Assembly (NCBI GenBank): GCA_002591605.1
Contig: PCDA01000011.1
Location: 24,282 to 51,310, forward strand
Direction of reading: 5' to 3'
Source of the DNA: Fidelibacterota bacterium
Lineage (GTDB): Bacteria; Marinisomatota; Marinisomatia; SCGC-AAA003-L08; TMED161
DNA: 27,029 bases
This document shows, in pieces, positions 1 through 8,113 of the stretch. Positions within the stretch are counted from its first letter, which is position 1; the number at the start of each line of letters is the position of its first letter. The position numbers were made by a program, and so were the translations under genes. The notes below the pieces were generated by a model that saw only the letters and a list, made by a program, of their open reading frames with translations, ran no database searches and was not told where the DNA came from.

Positions 1-248
1 TGAAAGTAACATCAAGTAAAAGTATTAATTCAGAATATTTTATTAACGACCGGCAACAAGAAGTGTTAACAAGGCTTTTTAATAAAGTTGAATCCTTAAA
101 AGAACGATTGTTAAATGAAAAGATCTCTTTGGATATCATATCTGAATATGTTAAAGAGATTGTTGATGGGGTTGATGAAATTGTAAATCCTATAGGCCGT
201 GATGAAATAATTAATAATATTTTTTCTAGTTTTTGTGTAGGAAAATAA
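1..248 (+). CDS. mnmE: MnmE (TrmE) tRNA-modification GTPase, 3' end only
   Basis: The frame is open from base 3 to the stop at 246-248, so the gene enters from outside the window and only about 81 C-terminal residues are seen. They form the helical C-terminal part of MnmE and finish in the family's hallmark tail Phe-Cys-Val-Gly-Lys, whose Cys is the conserved catalytic-type cysteine of the family. MnmE works with MnmG to make (carboxymethyl)aminomethyl-uridine at the wobble base of certain tRNAs. The stop codon overlaps the start of mnmG by one base (TAATG), which implies translational coupling of the two partners. The GTPase domain lies upstream of the window. An internal GTG at 63 is not the gene start. 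Confidence 0.9.
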   Translation, partial: KVTSSKSINSEYFINDRQQEVLTRLFNKVESLKERLLNEKISLDIISEYVKEIVDGVDEIVNPIGRDEIINNIFSSFCVGK

Positions 249-2062
249 TGTCTAAACAAGCAGAAATATTAGTAGTTGGGGGTGGCCACGCTGGTGTGGA
301 GGCGGCACTTGCTATCTCGAGAAAGAAGCTCAATGTAATATTGGCTACAATGGACAAGGATTCAATTGGAAGAATGTCTTGTAACCCTGCTATTGGCGGC
401 CTTGCAAAAGGACATTTGGTGAGAGAAATAGATGCTTTGGGTGGAATAATGGGGGAGGCTGCCGATCAGACAGCCATTCAATTTAAAACATTAAATAAAT
501 CTAAAGGAAGAGCGGTTTGGTCTCCACGCGCACAAGTTGATAAGATTAAATATTCACAATATGTGCAACGGTCTGTAAAAAATAATAAATATATAAAAGT
601 TGTCAATAAAAATGTTGTTGATATCATTGTTGATAACGGAAAAGTTGTTGGATGTATTTATGATACGGGCGAAAGGGTATCATTAAAGGCTTTGATTATT
701 ACTGCGGGCACTTTTCTCGATGGAAAAATTCATATTGGAAGAACCTCATACTCAGCAGGTAGGTTTGGCGAAAAACCATCTATTGGCTTAACACAATCAC
801 TTATACGCCTAGGGTTTGAAACACATAGACTTAAGACTGGAACTCCACCGAGACTTTTAAATTCCTCTATAGATTGGGACAAACTAGATCTGGCAAGTGG
901 TGATAAAAATGTAAATTATTTTTCTATAAAAACTAATGAGAATATGAAAATACCAAATACACCGTGTTATGTTGCTCACACTAATAACGAAACCCACAGA
1001 GTTTTAAAAGACAACTTAAAAAATTCTCCCATGTATTCAGGAAAAATTGATGCAACAGGTCCAAGATACTGTCCTAGTGTTGAGGACAAAGTTGTTCGCT
1101 TCTCACAAAACCCCTCACATCAACTCTTTCTTGAGCCTGAGTGGGACAATTCGAAACAGATATATATAAATGGATTCTCAACTAGCATGCCTGAGAGTGT
1201 ACAAATAAAAGCGTTAAGGACAATAAGCGGCCTTGAAAATTGTGAAATTATTAGACCTGGCTATGCGATAGAATACGATTATTTTCCCACATATCAACTA
1301 AAATCAACGCTTGAGTCAAAAAATGTCACCGGCTTATTTTTGGCTGGGCAAATGAATGGCACCTCTGGGTACGAAGAAGCAGCCGCCCAAGGACTTGTGG
1401 CCGGTGTAAATGCAGCACAATCAATACTTAACAAACAAATATTTGTTGTTTCAAGGTCTGAAGGCTATATTGGCGTTTTAATTGACGACCTTATTACAAA
1501 AGACATAAAAGAACCTTATAGAATGTTCACATCTCGCGCTGAGTATAGATTAACACTAAGGCAAGATAATGCCGACATGAGACTTTCGCAAAAAGGAATT
1601 GAATATGGACTAATAACTAAAGACCATGCTGAAATTTTTAATAATTATGTAACAGAGTACAACAGATGTAAAACAAAACTCAAAAGCGAGTCTGTTGTGA
1701 TTTCAAAAAAGAAAGTATCAAAATGGGACCTTATAAAAAGGCCCGATAAAAGCCTTAACCCCATTTTCCAAGACGACTTTTCAAAAAGGTTCTCTAAAAA
1801 AATTCTTTTTGCAGTAGAAAGCGAGTCAATGTATGAGGGTTATATCGGAATTCAGTCAAAAAAAATTGCTTCAATTAAACAACTTGAGGGCCTTAAGATT
1901 GATCCAGGCTTTGATTACTCCAAAGTAAAAAACTTGAGCAGTGAATCCATAGAAAAGCTTTGTGCAATCAAGCCGGAGAATTTGGCTCAAGCAGCGCGCA
2001 TTGATGGAGTAAGGCAGTCAGACATTTCCATTTTATCTTTTTATCTTTATAAAAGAAAATGA
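248..2062 (+). CDS. mnmG: MnmG (GidA) FAD-dependent tRNA uridine-34 modification enzyme
   Basis: 604 residues (E. coli about 629). The N-terminus holds the FAD dinucleotide-binding motif GGGHAGVEAA at residues 11-20. Both family signatures are visible: GPRYCPSVEDK in the middle and AGQMNGTSGYEEAAAQG about two thirds along. The C-terminal helical region with DNADMRL is also present. With MnmE it installs the wobble uridine modification using methylene-THF and FAD. I take ATG 248, which overlaps the mnmE stop, rather than the in-frame GTG at 233, because the FAD motif normally starts a few residues from the N-terminus. It ends in an ATGA overlap with mfd. In many bacteria rsmG and parAB follow here; in this genome they do not. 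Confidence 0.97.
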   Translation: MSKQAEILVVGGGHAGVEAALAISRKKLNVILATMDKDSIGRMSCNPAIGGLAKGHLVREIDALGGIMGEAADQTAIQFKTLNKSKGRAVWSPRAQVDKIKYSQYVQRSVKNNKYIKVVNKNVVDIIVDNGKVVGCIYDTGERVSLKALIITAGTFLDGKIHIGRTSYSAGRFGEKPSIGLTQSLIRLGFETHRLKTGTPPRLLNSSIDWDKLDLASGDKNVNYFSIKTNENMKIPNTPCYVAHTNNETHRVLKDNLKNSPMYSGKIDATGPRYCPSVEDKVVRFSQNPSHQLFLEPEWDNSKQIYINGFSTSMPESVQIKALRTISGLENCEIIRPGYAIEYDYFPTYQLKSTLESKNVTGLFLAGQMNGTSGYEEAAAQGLVAGVNAAQSILNKQIFVVSRSEGYIGVLIDDLITKDIKEPYRMFTSRAEYRLTLRQDNADMRLSQKGIEYGLITKDHAEIFNNYVTEYNRCKTKLKSESVVISKKKVSKWDLIKRPDKSLNPIFQDDFSKRFSKKILFAVESESMYEGYIGIQSKKIASIKQLEGLKIDPGFDYSKVKNLSSESIEKLCAIKPENLAQAARIDGVRQSDISILSFYLYKRK

Positions 2063-4974
2063 GTGTTTCACGTGAAACATTTACAGATAGGCTTAGGGGG
2101 TTGCTTTGCGCGGAACAGTATGGTGGTTTTTTGGTTGATGAACTAGATGTTTTACCGCTTCTTTTGGTCGGAGACTTTCCCTCATGCTTGGTAGTTGATG
2201 ACCATGTTTTTAAATCTGTTTTTAGCTTTCTTTTTAAAAGTCTGTCCTCGGACTTTGTGGTTTTTACGAATCGAGACAACGACGGGCTCCCTGGGTTTAA
2301 TTCTGCCCTAGACAAATACAAAAACATATTTTCTTGTTCTGGTGAAAAGGGCGAGGTTGTTTTGGTTGATCGCTCAACTTTCAACGCAGGCTTTGTGTCT
2401 GTTTTCGCCTCCTCTGAGTCTTTTTTGGTTGACGCTTCTTGTGACAGAGCTTCTCTATTAAAGGCTCTTGATAGGGGCGGGTATGTTCGCACTGATAGCG
2501 TTTCAAGCGCAGGAGAATTTGCCGTTAGAGGTTCAGTGGTAGACTATTTTCCTAAAGAAAGGCCTTTTCCTGTGCGCGTTGACTTTTCTTTTGATTCTGC
2601 TGATCTTTATTTTTTTGATATCTCTTCCCAGCTGACTACTCGTTCTATTCGCAAGTCTTCTTTTTTAATTAGCTCCGCTGGTGTTCAAAAAAAATCTCTT
2701 GATTTTCTTTCTTCTCACCGCATTTTTAATTTTGATGGACACTCTTTTGTTTGGGGTTCAAAGAATCAAAATAAAATAATGCTAAAACATTGTAACTATG
2801 ATAGATATGCATCATATAATGGAAGAGTTTTATATGATCCCGCTCTTTCAGGTTTTGGTGTTTTTGTTGGCGAAGATTTATATGCCCCTTCCCATTTTTC
2901 TGATTCAAGTAAGTTTAAAGGCGCAGACAATTATTCGGCTGGTTCTGTGCCCCTTGTTGATATGCATATTGGTGATTATGTTGTACATGAAGATTTTGGA
3001 GTGGGTATTCTCAAAAATATATTAATTGAATCTGATGTTGATTCTTGTTTACAGGTTGAGTATTTAGATGGCAATATTTCTGTTGATGTATCACAAATGA
3101 ATCTTATAAGCCACTATGCTGGTGCTGATGCTAAGGGGGTTCAGATTTCATCTATTTCAAAAAAGGGTCTTTGGACCAGAAAAAGAGATGGCGTGTCCTC
3201 AAAGGTTGCTTTTTTTGTTAGGGCCCTTTACGACCAATATTTGTCCAGGTCTTCCTCGTTTGTTGTTAGACCTAGAGTAGACGACGACCTCTTGAATGAT
3301 TTTGTTTCATCTTTTAACTTTATTGATACAAAAGATCAGGCGTCAGCATATTCTGATATATATGAAGATTTTTGCTCTCCAGCTCCAATGGACAGGCTGC
3401 TGTGTGGTGATGTTGGTTTTGGAAAAACAGAAGTAGCTATGAGAGCAGCCTTTATTGCTGTTTTGCAAAAGTCTCCAGTTGTTGTACTTTGCCCTACCAC
3501 GGTTTTATGTCATCAACTTTACGAGTCTTTCTCCTCAAGGCTATCTCCTTTCTCTGTTAATGTTGGCTCTGTTTCTAGACTAAACAAAACTTCAGAAGTT
3601 GAGAATTTAATAGGTTCTTTTAATAGTGGCTCGGTTGATGTCTTGGTTTGCACGCATAGAGTTTTTAGCTATCTGAGTAAAATTGATTCTGTTGGCTTTT
3701 TAGTTGTTGATGAAGAGCATAAGTTTGGAGTAAAGCAAAAGGATTTATTTTTAAAAAGATTTCCAAAAATTGATATTTTAATGATGTCTGCTACCCCCAT
3801 TCCCAGAACCCTACAAAGCGCTCTTTCAGAAATTAAAACCATTTCAACAATTTCCACTCCCCCTGTTGACAGAAAACCAATAGAAACGTATGTTGAGTTT
3901 TTTGATTTACAGTCAATAGAAGAGTCTATTCGCTTTGAACTTTCGCGTGCAGGTCAAGTTTATTTTTTACACAACAACATTGCATCTTTAAATAAGTTTA
4001 AGCGGATTGTTTCATCAATGATAGAGGGGGTTTCTGTTGAGGTTATTCATGCAAAGATGTCCGTTGAAAAAATAAAGTCAACGTTGAGGGATTTTATTGA
4101 AAAGAAAATTGATGTTTTAGTTTCTACTTCTATAATAGAAAATGGACTAGATATTCCTAATGTTAATACAATAATAATAAACAACGCTCATTTATTTGGT
4201 CTTTCTCAGCTTCACCAGATTCGAGGAAGAGTTGGAAGACATAATAGGCAAGCCTACGCTTATTTGCTGGTTCCTAAAAAATTTAAACCTTCTGGAGATA
4301 CATTGCGTAGGCTTAGGGCTATTCAAGACAACATCTCTCTTGGCTCTGGATACTTATTATCAACAAAAGACTTAGAAATTCGTGGTGCCGGCTCTGTATT
4401 TGGCTATTCTCAAAGCGGAGGGTCTCAGGTTGGTTTTGAATATTATAATAAGCTGTTGCAGAGAGCTGTTTCAGGGTCAGATTCTAGGTTTTATTTTGAC
4501 ATGGTTTCTGTTGCCGTTGCTGGTGATCAAGCCAGCATTCCCCACTCTTATATAGAAGATTCCAGCGTAAGGCTTTCTGTTTATAGAAAGCTATCATCTA
4601 TTAATAATGCTCAGCGGCTTAGGTCTTTTGAAAATGAAATATATGATAGGTTTGGCTTGGCCCCCAAAAGGTTTTCTTCCATGTTAACTGTTCAAGAAAT
4701 TAAAATTCTTTGTTATGAGGTTTTTGTTATTTCTGTAATGTGTGACAATAAAAAAACATCTATTGTTTTCCTTCCTTCTCCATTGCTTTCAAATATTGGT
4801 CTTTTTCTTGGCTTTGTTGAAACTTTCTTTAAACAAGAACATTTAAAATATGAATTTAAAAAACTCGCAAATGAGAAGCTTTTGTTGTCGTTTGGTTGGG
4901 AAAATAAAAATAAAGATATTTTGGTGTTTATAAAAGATTTCTTGAATAAATTTAGAAATGATTTTAAAAATTAA
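2059..4974 (+). CDS. mfd: Mfd, transcription-repair coupling factor
   Basis: 971-residue superfamily 2 DNA translocase that removes RNA polymerase stalled at lesions and recruits UvrA. The RNA-polymerase-interaction region starts near residue 300 with IGDYVVHEDFGVGIL. Helicase motif I is GDVGFGKT (450-457), motif II is DEEH (551-554), motif III is SATPIPRTL, and the translocation motif and C-terminal D7 region (KDLEIRGAGSVFG) follow. E. coli Mfd is 1148 residues; the shortage of about 170 is upstream of the RNA-polymerase-interaction region, so the UvrB-like N-terminal module is reduced or divergent. The start ATG overlaps mnmG (ATGA) and the first codons are a parS site, giving an N-terminus MSVSRETF. 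The coding strand is unusually T-rich compared with mnmG before it and dnaN after it. Confidence 0.96.
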   Translation: MSVSRETFTDRLRGLLCAEQYGGFLVDELDVLPLLLVGDFPSCLVVDDHVFKSVFSFLFKSLSSDFVVFTNRDNDGLPGFNSALDKYKNIFSCSGEKGEVVLVDRSTFNAGFVSVFASSESFLVDASCDRASLLKALDRGGYVRTDSVSSAGEFAVRGSVVDYFPKERPFPVRVDFSFDSADLYFFDISSQLTTRSIRKSSFLISSAGVQKKSLDFLSSHRIFNFDGHSFVWGSKNQNKIMLKHCNYDRYASYNGRVLYDPALSGFGVFVGEDLYAPSHFSDSSKFKGADNYSAGSVPLVDMHIGDYVVHEDFGVGILKNILIESDVDSCLQVEYLDGNISVDVSQMNLISHYAGADAKGVQISSISKKGLWTRKRDGVSSKVAFFVRALYDQYLSRSSSFVVRPRVDDDLLNDFVSSFNFIDTKDQASAYSDIYEDFCSPAPMDRLLCGDVGFGKTEVAMRAAFIAVLQKSPVVVLCPTTVLCHQLYESFSSRLSPFSVNVGSVSRLNKTSEVENLIGSFNSGSVDVLVCTHRVFSYLSKIDSVGFLVVDEEHKFGVKQKDLFLKRFPKIDILMMSATPIPRTLQSALSEIKTISTISTPPVDRKPIETYVEFFDLQSIEESIRFELSRAGQVYFLHNNIASLNKFKRIVSSMIEGVSVEVIHAKMSVEKIKSTLRDFIEKKIDVLVSTSIIENGLDIPNVNTIIINNAHLFGLSQLHQIRGRVGRHNRQAYAYLLVPKKFKPSGDTLRRLRAIQDNISLGSGYLLSTKDLEIRGAGSVFGYSQSGGSQVGFEYYNKLLQRAVSGSDSRFYFDMVSVAVAGDQASIPHSYIEDSSVRLSVYRKLSSINNAQRLRSFENEIYDRFGLAPKRFSSMLTVQEIKILCYEVFVISVMCDNKKTSIVFLPSPLLSNIGLFLGFVETFFKQEHLKYEFKKLANEKLLLSFGWENKNKDILVFIKDFLNKFRNDFKN
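2064..2079. other. parS chromosome-partition site (ParB/Spo0J binding)
   Basis: TGTTTCACGTGAAACA is a perfect 16-bp palindrome and matches the bacterial parS consensus TGTTNCACGTGAAACA at every position. It lies inside codons 2-7 of mfd and so fixes residues Ser-Val-Ser-Arg-Glu-Thr. parS sites cluster near oriC and nucleate ParB spreading for origin segregation and SMC loading. No parA or parB is in the window. I saw no second match in the window by eye. Confidence 0.9.
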
Positions 4975-6652
4975 ATTATTATTTGCTGGATTTTGTAGTT
5001 TGTTGTTTGGTTATGTTATAAATATTGATGGCGCTTCTTTTGACGAACAAGATTTTTATAGTAAATATTCTAAATCTGAGTGGATCAAGTCTTCAGCAGG
5101 CCAAAAAGATAGAATTTTAAAAGATTATGTTAAAAGAGAGTCTGCCTCTTTAGCTGCAGAAGAAGAGGGTTTTTTGTTTAACCCTGTTTTGAAAAATAAG
5201 CTCTTTAATATCCAAAATCAGATTTTAATAAACCTAGTTTATGATTATACTGTTGCCTTTCCTTTAATTTCTAAAGAGTCGCTAGCCTTATCGAGGTCAA
5301 ATCTTAAAAAAGAGGTGTTTATAAGACATCTTTTAATTTCACACAACACTAGCGTTATTTCCTCTCCCCCTTCAAGAAATTCAAAAGAAGCTTTATATTT
5401 GATAAAAACAATCAAAGATTCTCTTAAATCAACAGAAAGCTCCTTCGGATATTTTTCTAAAACATACTCTGATGATCCCAGCGCTCCAAGAAATGAAGGA
5501 GTTTTAGGGTGGCTTCAGTGGGGGGTTACTCCAATGAATTTTCAATCATCTGTTTGGTCTTTAAATCTTGGTGAGGTTTCAGATATAATTGAAACAGAAT
5601 ATGGTTTTCACCTGGTTGTAGTTGATTCTATCCGTTCTTCTGAATTCTCGATTTATGATTCAGACTCATATGAATATGCTGTTCAAAGAAGTTCTCTTGT
5701 TTCGGTTAGAGACTTACTAAAGGATGCTTCTTTAGCTTATGACAGAGAGGTTCTTTCCGAAAGAGTCATTATGTATGAAAAGCAAGTTGATATTCTTTTT
5801 AATCAAATGCTAGAATCTAAAAAAGAATTGTTAAGCCTCGGTCAGAGTTTTAATTTTACCGATTTTATAAGAAATTTAAACTTGAGTAGTGTTTTGTTTT
5901 CTGTTGATGGAAAGCTTTATGGCCTAAAATGGTTTCTTCCTCAAGTTTCTCAATTTCCTAAAAGTAAAATACCTGATTTTACATCTTCACAAGAGCTTAT
6001 CAGTTTTTTACAAAATATTATTATGCAAAAGATTGCAATAAAAGATGGTTCCGAAATGGGCTTAGTTGATAATGATTATTTTAAAAAGAGGGTTGGTGTT
6101 GAACAAAGTCGCATTTTATATGATTCTTATTTGAAGCACTTAGTAAATTCTATTGAAACCCCAGATTCTTCTAGTGTAGAAGCTTATTATAATAAAAATA
6201 AAAAAGAAAAATATTTTGAACCAGAAAAGGTTGTTGTCAGACAAATAAAGGTTGCTTCAAAAAACTTATCTGATAGTTTGTATGTTGTTTTAAGCTCTGA
6301 TGATTCTTTGTTCGGAACTCTCTCTTCCGAGTTTTCTTTAGTTTATTCTCAAACAGAAGGTTTAATGGATCCCTTTGAGAGAGGTAAGTTTAATTATATG
6401 GGAGAGGCCGCTTTCGAATTAGATGTTGGAGTAATATCTAAACCCATTGAAAACCCTGATAAATCTTTTTCAATTATTATGGTTGAAGAAAAAATAGATA
6501 AAAAAATAATTCCTATAAATAGGGTTTATAAAAGGATTGAGTCTCTACTCATAAAAGAGTCTCAAGAAAAAATAAAAACAACAACATTTAATAATTTTAT
6601 CAACAACCCTGAACTAAAATTGGGAGATAAATATGAAAAATTTTATAATTAG
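4958..6652 (+). CDS. Secreted parvulin-type peptidyl-prolyl isomerase (PpiC/SurA-like)
   Basis: 564 residues. A hydrophobic N-terminal segment (about 3-21) reads as a signal peptide or anchor. A parvulin (rotamase) domain spans about 119-226, starting with IRHLLISH and ending with YGFHLVVVDS, with the internal GVLGWLQWG and LGEVSDI blocks typical of the family. A second, degenerate parvulin-like stretch follows around 410-520 (VVVRQIKV ... AFELDVGVISKPIE). This layout suits a periplasmic chaperone for outer-membrane or secreted proteins. The ATG start overlaps the mfd stop by 17 nt, and the gene itself overlaps the next parvulin gene by 20 nt, so the two are probably co-translated. Substrate unknown. 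Confidence 0.85.
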   Translation: MILKIKLLFAGFCSLLFGYVINIDGASFDEQDFYSKYSKSEWIKSSAGQKDRILKDYVKRESASLAAEEEGFLFNPVLKNKLFNIQNQILINLVYDYTVAFPLISKESLALSRSNLKKEVFIRHLLISHNTSVISSPPSRNSKEALYLIKTIKDSLKSTESSFGYFSKTYSDDPSAPRNEGVLGWLQWGVTPMNFQSSVWSLNLGEVSDIIETEYGFHLVVVDSIRSSEFSIYDSDSYEYAVQRSSLVSVRDLLKDASLAYDREVLSERVIMYEKQVDILFNQMLESKKELLSLGQSFNFTDFIRNLNLSSVLFSVDGKLYGLKWFLPQVSQFPKSKIPDFTSSQELISFLQNIIMQKIAIKDGSEMGLVDNDYFKKRVGVEQSRILYDSYLKHLVNSIETPDSSSVEAYYNKNKKEKYFEPEKVVVRQIKVASKNLSDSLYVVLSSDDSLFGTLSSEFSLVYSQTEGLMDPFERGKFNYMGEAAFELDVGVISKPIENPDKSFSIIMVEEKIDKKIIPINRVYKRIESLLIKESQEKIKTTTFNNFINNPELKLGDKYEKFYN

Positions 6653-7895
6653 TCTTTTCCTATGTTTCTCTTTTTCGGAAGAAATAGTTGATGGTATAAT
6701 GGCCGTAGTTGGCGATAATATTGTAACAAAGGGAGAGTTTTTTTATCAATTATCTTCTATTGCTAACCAAAGAGGAATTTCTCCTACCCAAACTCCTTTG
6801 AAATATGAAAAACTTGCAAATGCAGTTTTGGAAGATATTGTTAATAGATATATTTTGCTCGAATACGCAGAAAAGGATTCAAATATTGTAGTTGATAATG
6901 ATGAAGTACAAATTCAACTAGATAATCAAATAGATATGTTTATTCAAAGTGTTGGATCGGTAGACTCTTTGGAGGCAACTTTTGGAAAAAATCTTCAACA
7001 AATAAAATCTGATTATTGGGAAGAAATTTACAATGCTATGCTTATAGAGAGGTTTAGGCTAAACTTAACTGCGGGTTTTGTGGTTGGAAAAAAAGAAGTT
7101 GAAATTTTTTATGATATCTATAAAGACTCTCTTCCTCCTTCTCCCGCATCTGCAAATTTTTCAATTTATAATATTAATTTTTCTCCTAGTAAAAAGACTA
7201 TTGAAGAATCATATAGGTTTGTAAAAAATCTAAAAGACAGCATTATAAATAAAGAATCTTCTTTTGAAACAATTGTTAGTAACCATTCTGATGATATTGC
7301 TTCTATATCATCAGCGGGAAAAATAGGCTATACAAAGAGAGGATCTCTTTTCCCACAATATGAAGAAATTGCTTATTCTATGAAAATAGGAGATATATCT
7401 GATCCGGTAATAACAGATGTAGGTCATCATATAATCAAATTGCTAGACAAACGAGGTGATAAGATAAGCACTCAACATATTCTTAAATTAATAACTCCTA
7501 CCGAAGATGATAAAAAGCAAACAATTGAAAATATTAATAATATATATAAGAAGAGTAAATTAGATCCTCTTTTTTTAGAAAACTTCATTGATGAATTAGA
7601 AAACAGAAATTTACTTTGTGGAAATTTTTTTAATCAACCAATCAATAAATTCCCAGTTGATATATATGATAAAATTATAAAATCACAGGATTCTTATTTG
7701 CATGAACCTTTCATGATGCAGGATGGATCAATATCAGTTTTATATGTTTATGAATTTTTTCCAGAAAAAAAGGCAACTCTAGAAAACTCTTATTCCTTTA
7801 TTGAATCAATCGCATTAGATAAAAAAACTTTAGATTATTTAGATTCTTGGTTAGACAAAAAAAGAAGTGACATTTATATTAATACTTTTGAATAA
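6633..7895 (+). CDS. SurA-like periplasmic chaperone with parvulin domain
   Basis: 420 residues. A short hydrophobic leader (about 1-15) is followed directly by the SurA N-terminal signature DGIMAVVGDNIVTKGEF, then a helical chaperone region to about 150. A parvulin domain covers about 177-275 (start NFSIYNINF, core GKIGYTKRGSLFPQYEEIAY, end GHHIIKLL). Just after it QHILKL starts what looks like a second, incomplete parvulin copy. SurA family proteins escort unfolded barrel proteins across the periplasm. It is the last gene before the AT-rich spacer and overlaps the upstream parvulin gene by 20 nt. The start is the only ATG giving a leader in front of the SurA motif. Exact orthology to surA is likely but not proven. 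Confidence 0.85.
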   Translation: MKNFIISLFLCFSFSEEIVDGIMAVVGDNIVTKGEFFYQLSSIANQRGISPTQTPLKYEKLANAVLEDIVNRYILLEYAEKDSNIVVDNDEVQIQLDNQIDMFIQSVGSVDSLEATFGKNLQQIKSDYWEEIYNAMLIERFRLNLTAGFVVGKKEVEIFYDIYKDSLPPSPASANFSIYNINFSPSKKTIEESYRFVKNLKDSIINKESSFETIVSNHSDDIASISSAGKIGYTKRGSLFPQYEEIAYSMKIGDISDPVITDVGHHIIKLLDKRGDKISTQHILKLITPTEDDKKQTIENINNIYKKSKLDPLFLENFIDELENRNLLCGNFFNQPINKFPVDIYDKIIKSQDSYLHEPFMMQDGSISVLYVYEFFPEKKATLENSYSFIESIALDKKTLDYLDSWLDKKRSDIYINTFE

Positions 7896-7901
7896 ATCAT
7901 A

Positions 7902-7922
7902 GTTATTAACAGGGTTATTAAC
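7902..7922 (+). repeat. Short direct repeat GTTATTAAC x2
   Basis: GTTATTAAC occurs at 7902-7910 and again at 7914-7922, a start-to-start spacing of 12 bp, just after the surA-like stop codon. Such a pair could bind a protein, but in DNA this AT-rich chance repeats are common. The purpose is unknown. Confidence 0.4.
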
Positions 7923-8060
7923 TTCAATTAATACTTTATATATTTAAAATTATAGTGTTTTATAATAGTGATTTAAAGATAGTTTTATATTATTTATCAA
8001 TATATTAACATGTTATAATAATAATAATTATTATATAATAATATTTATTATATATAAGGC

Positions 8061-8089
8061 TTGTTAAACAATGTTTTAAATAATAATAT
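8061..8089 (+). promoter_or_regulatory. Candidate sigma-70-type promoter for dnaN operon
   Basis: TTGTTA at 8061-8066 and TAATAT at 8084-8089 are separated by 17 bp and lie about 25 bp before the dnaN start codon. The hexamers resemble TTGACA and TATAAT (each four of six). The region is so AT-rich that look-alikes are expected, so the call rests mainly on position: this is the only spacer before a run of at least six overlapping or abutting genes. Confidence 0.35.
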
Positions 8090-8113
8090 TATACAATTAC
8101 CAATAAGAAAAAT

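Larger units (their letters stand above)
7896..8113. other. Very AT-rich spacer before dnaN; weak replication-origin candidate
   Basis: 218 bp without a gene. By hand count only about 21 of the 191 bases from 7923 are G or C. It has small palindromes (TAACATGTTA at 8006-8015; ATAATAATTATTAT at 8021-8034), a repeated GTTATTAAC, and a likely dnaN promoter. Location next to dnaN-recF-gyrBA and about 6 kb from a parS site suggests an origin-proximal position, and an easily melted stretch would suit an origin. Against it: no clear TTATCCACA-type DnaA box is present (closest are TTATTAACA at 7903 and TTATCAATA at 7994, two mismatches each), and dnaA is absent. Confidence 0.3.

Noticed and set aside
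233..247. GTG start giving MnmG five extra residues
   Set aside because: ATG 248 sits in a TAATG coupling with mnmE and places the FAD motif at the usual distance.
1968..2492. 174-codon open frame on the - strand opposite mnmG end and mfd start
   Set aside because: It lies wholly opposite two well-supported genes, has no family-like motifs and is a by-product of mfd codon bias.
2798..3025. 75-codon + strand open frame inside mfd
   Set aside because: Out of frame with an intact Mfd interaction region; hydrophobic text results from T-rich DNA.
7903..8002. DnaA boxes
   Set aside because: The best matches, TTATTAACA and TTATCAATA, each differ from TTATCCACA at two positions, which is expected by chance in DNA this AT-rich.
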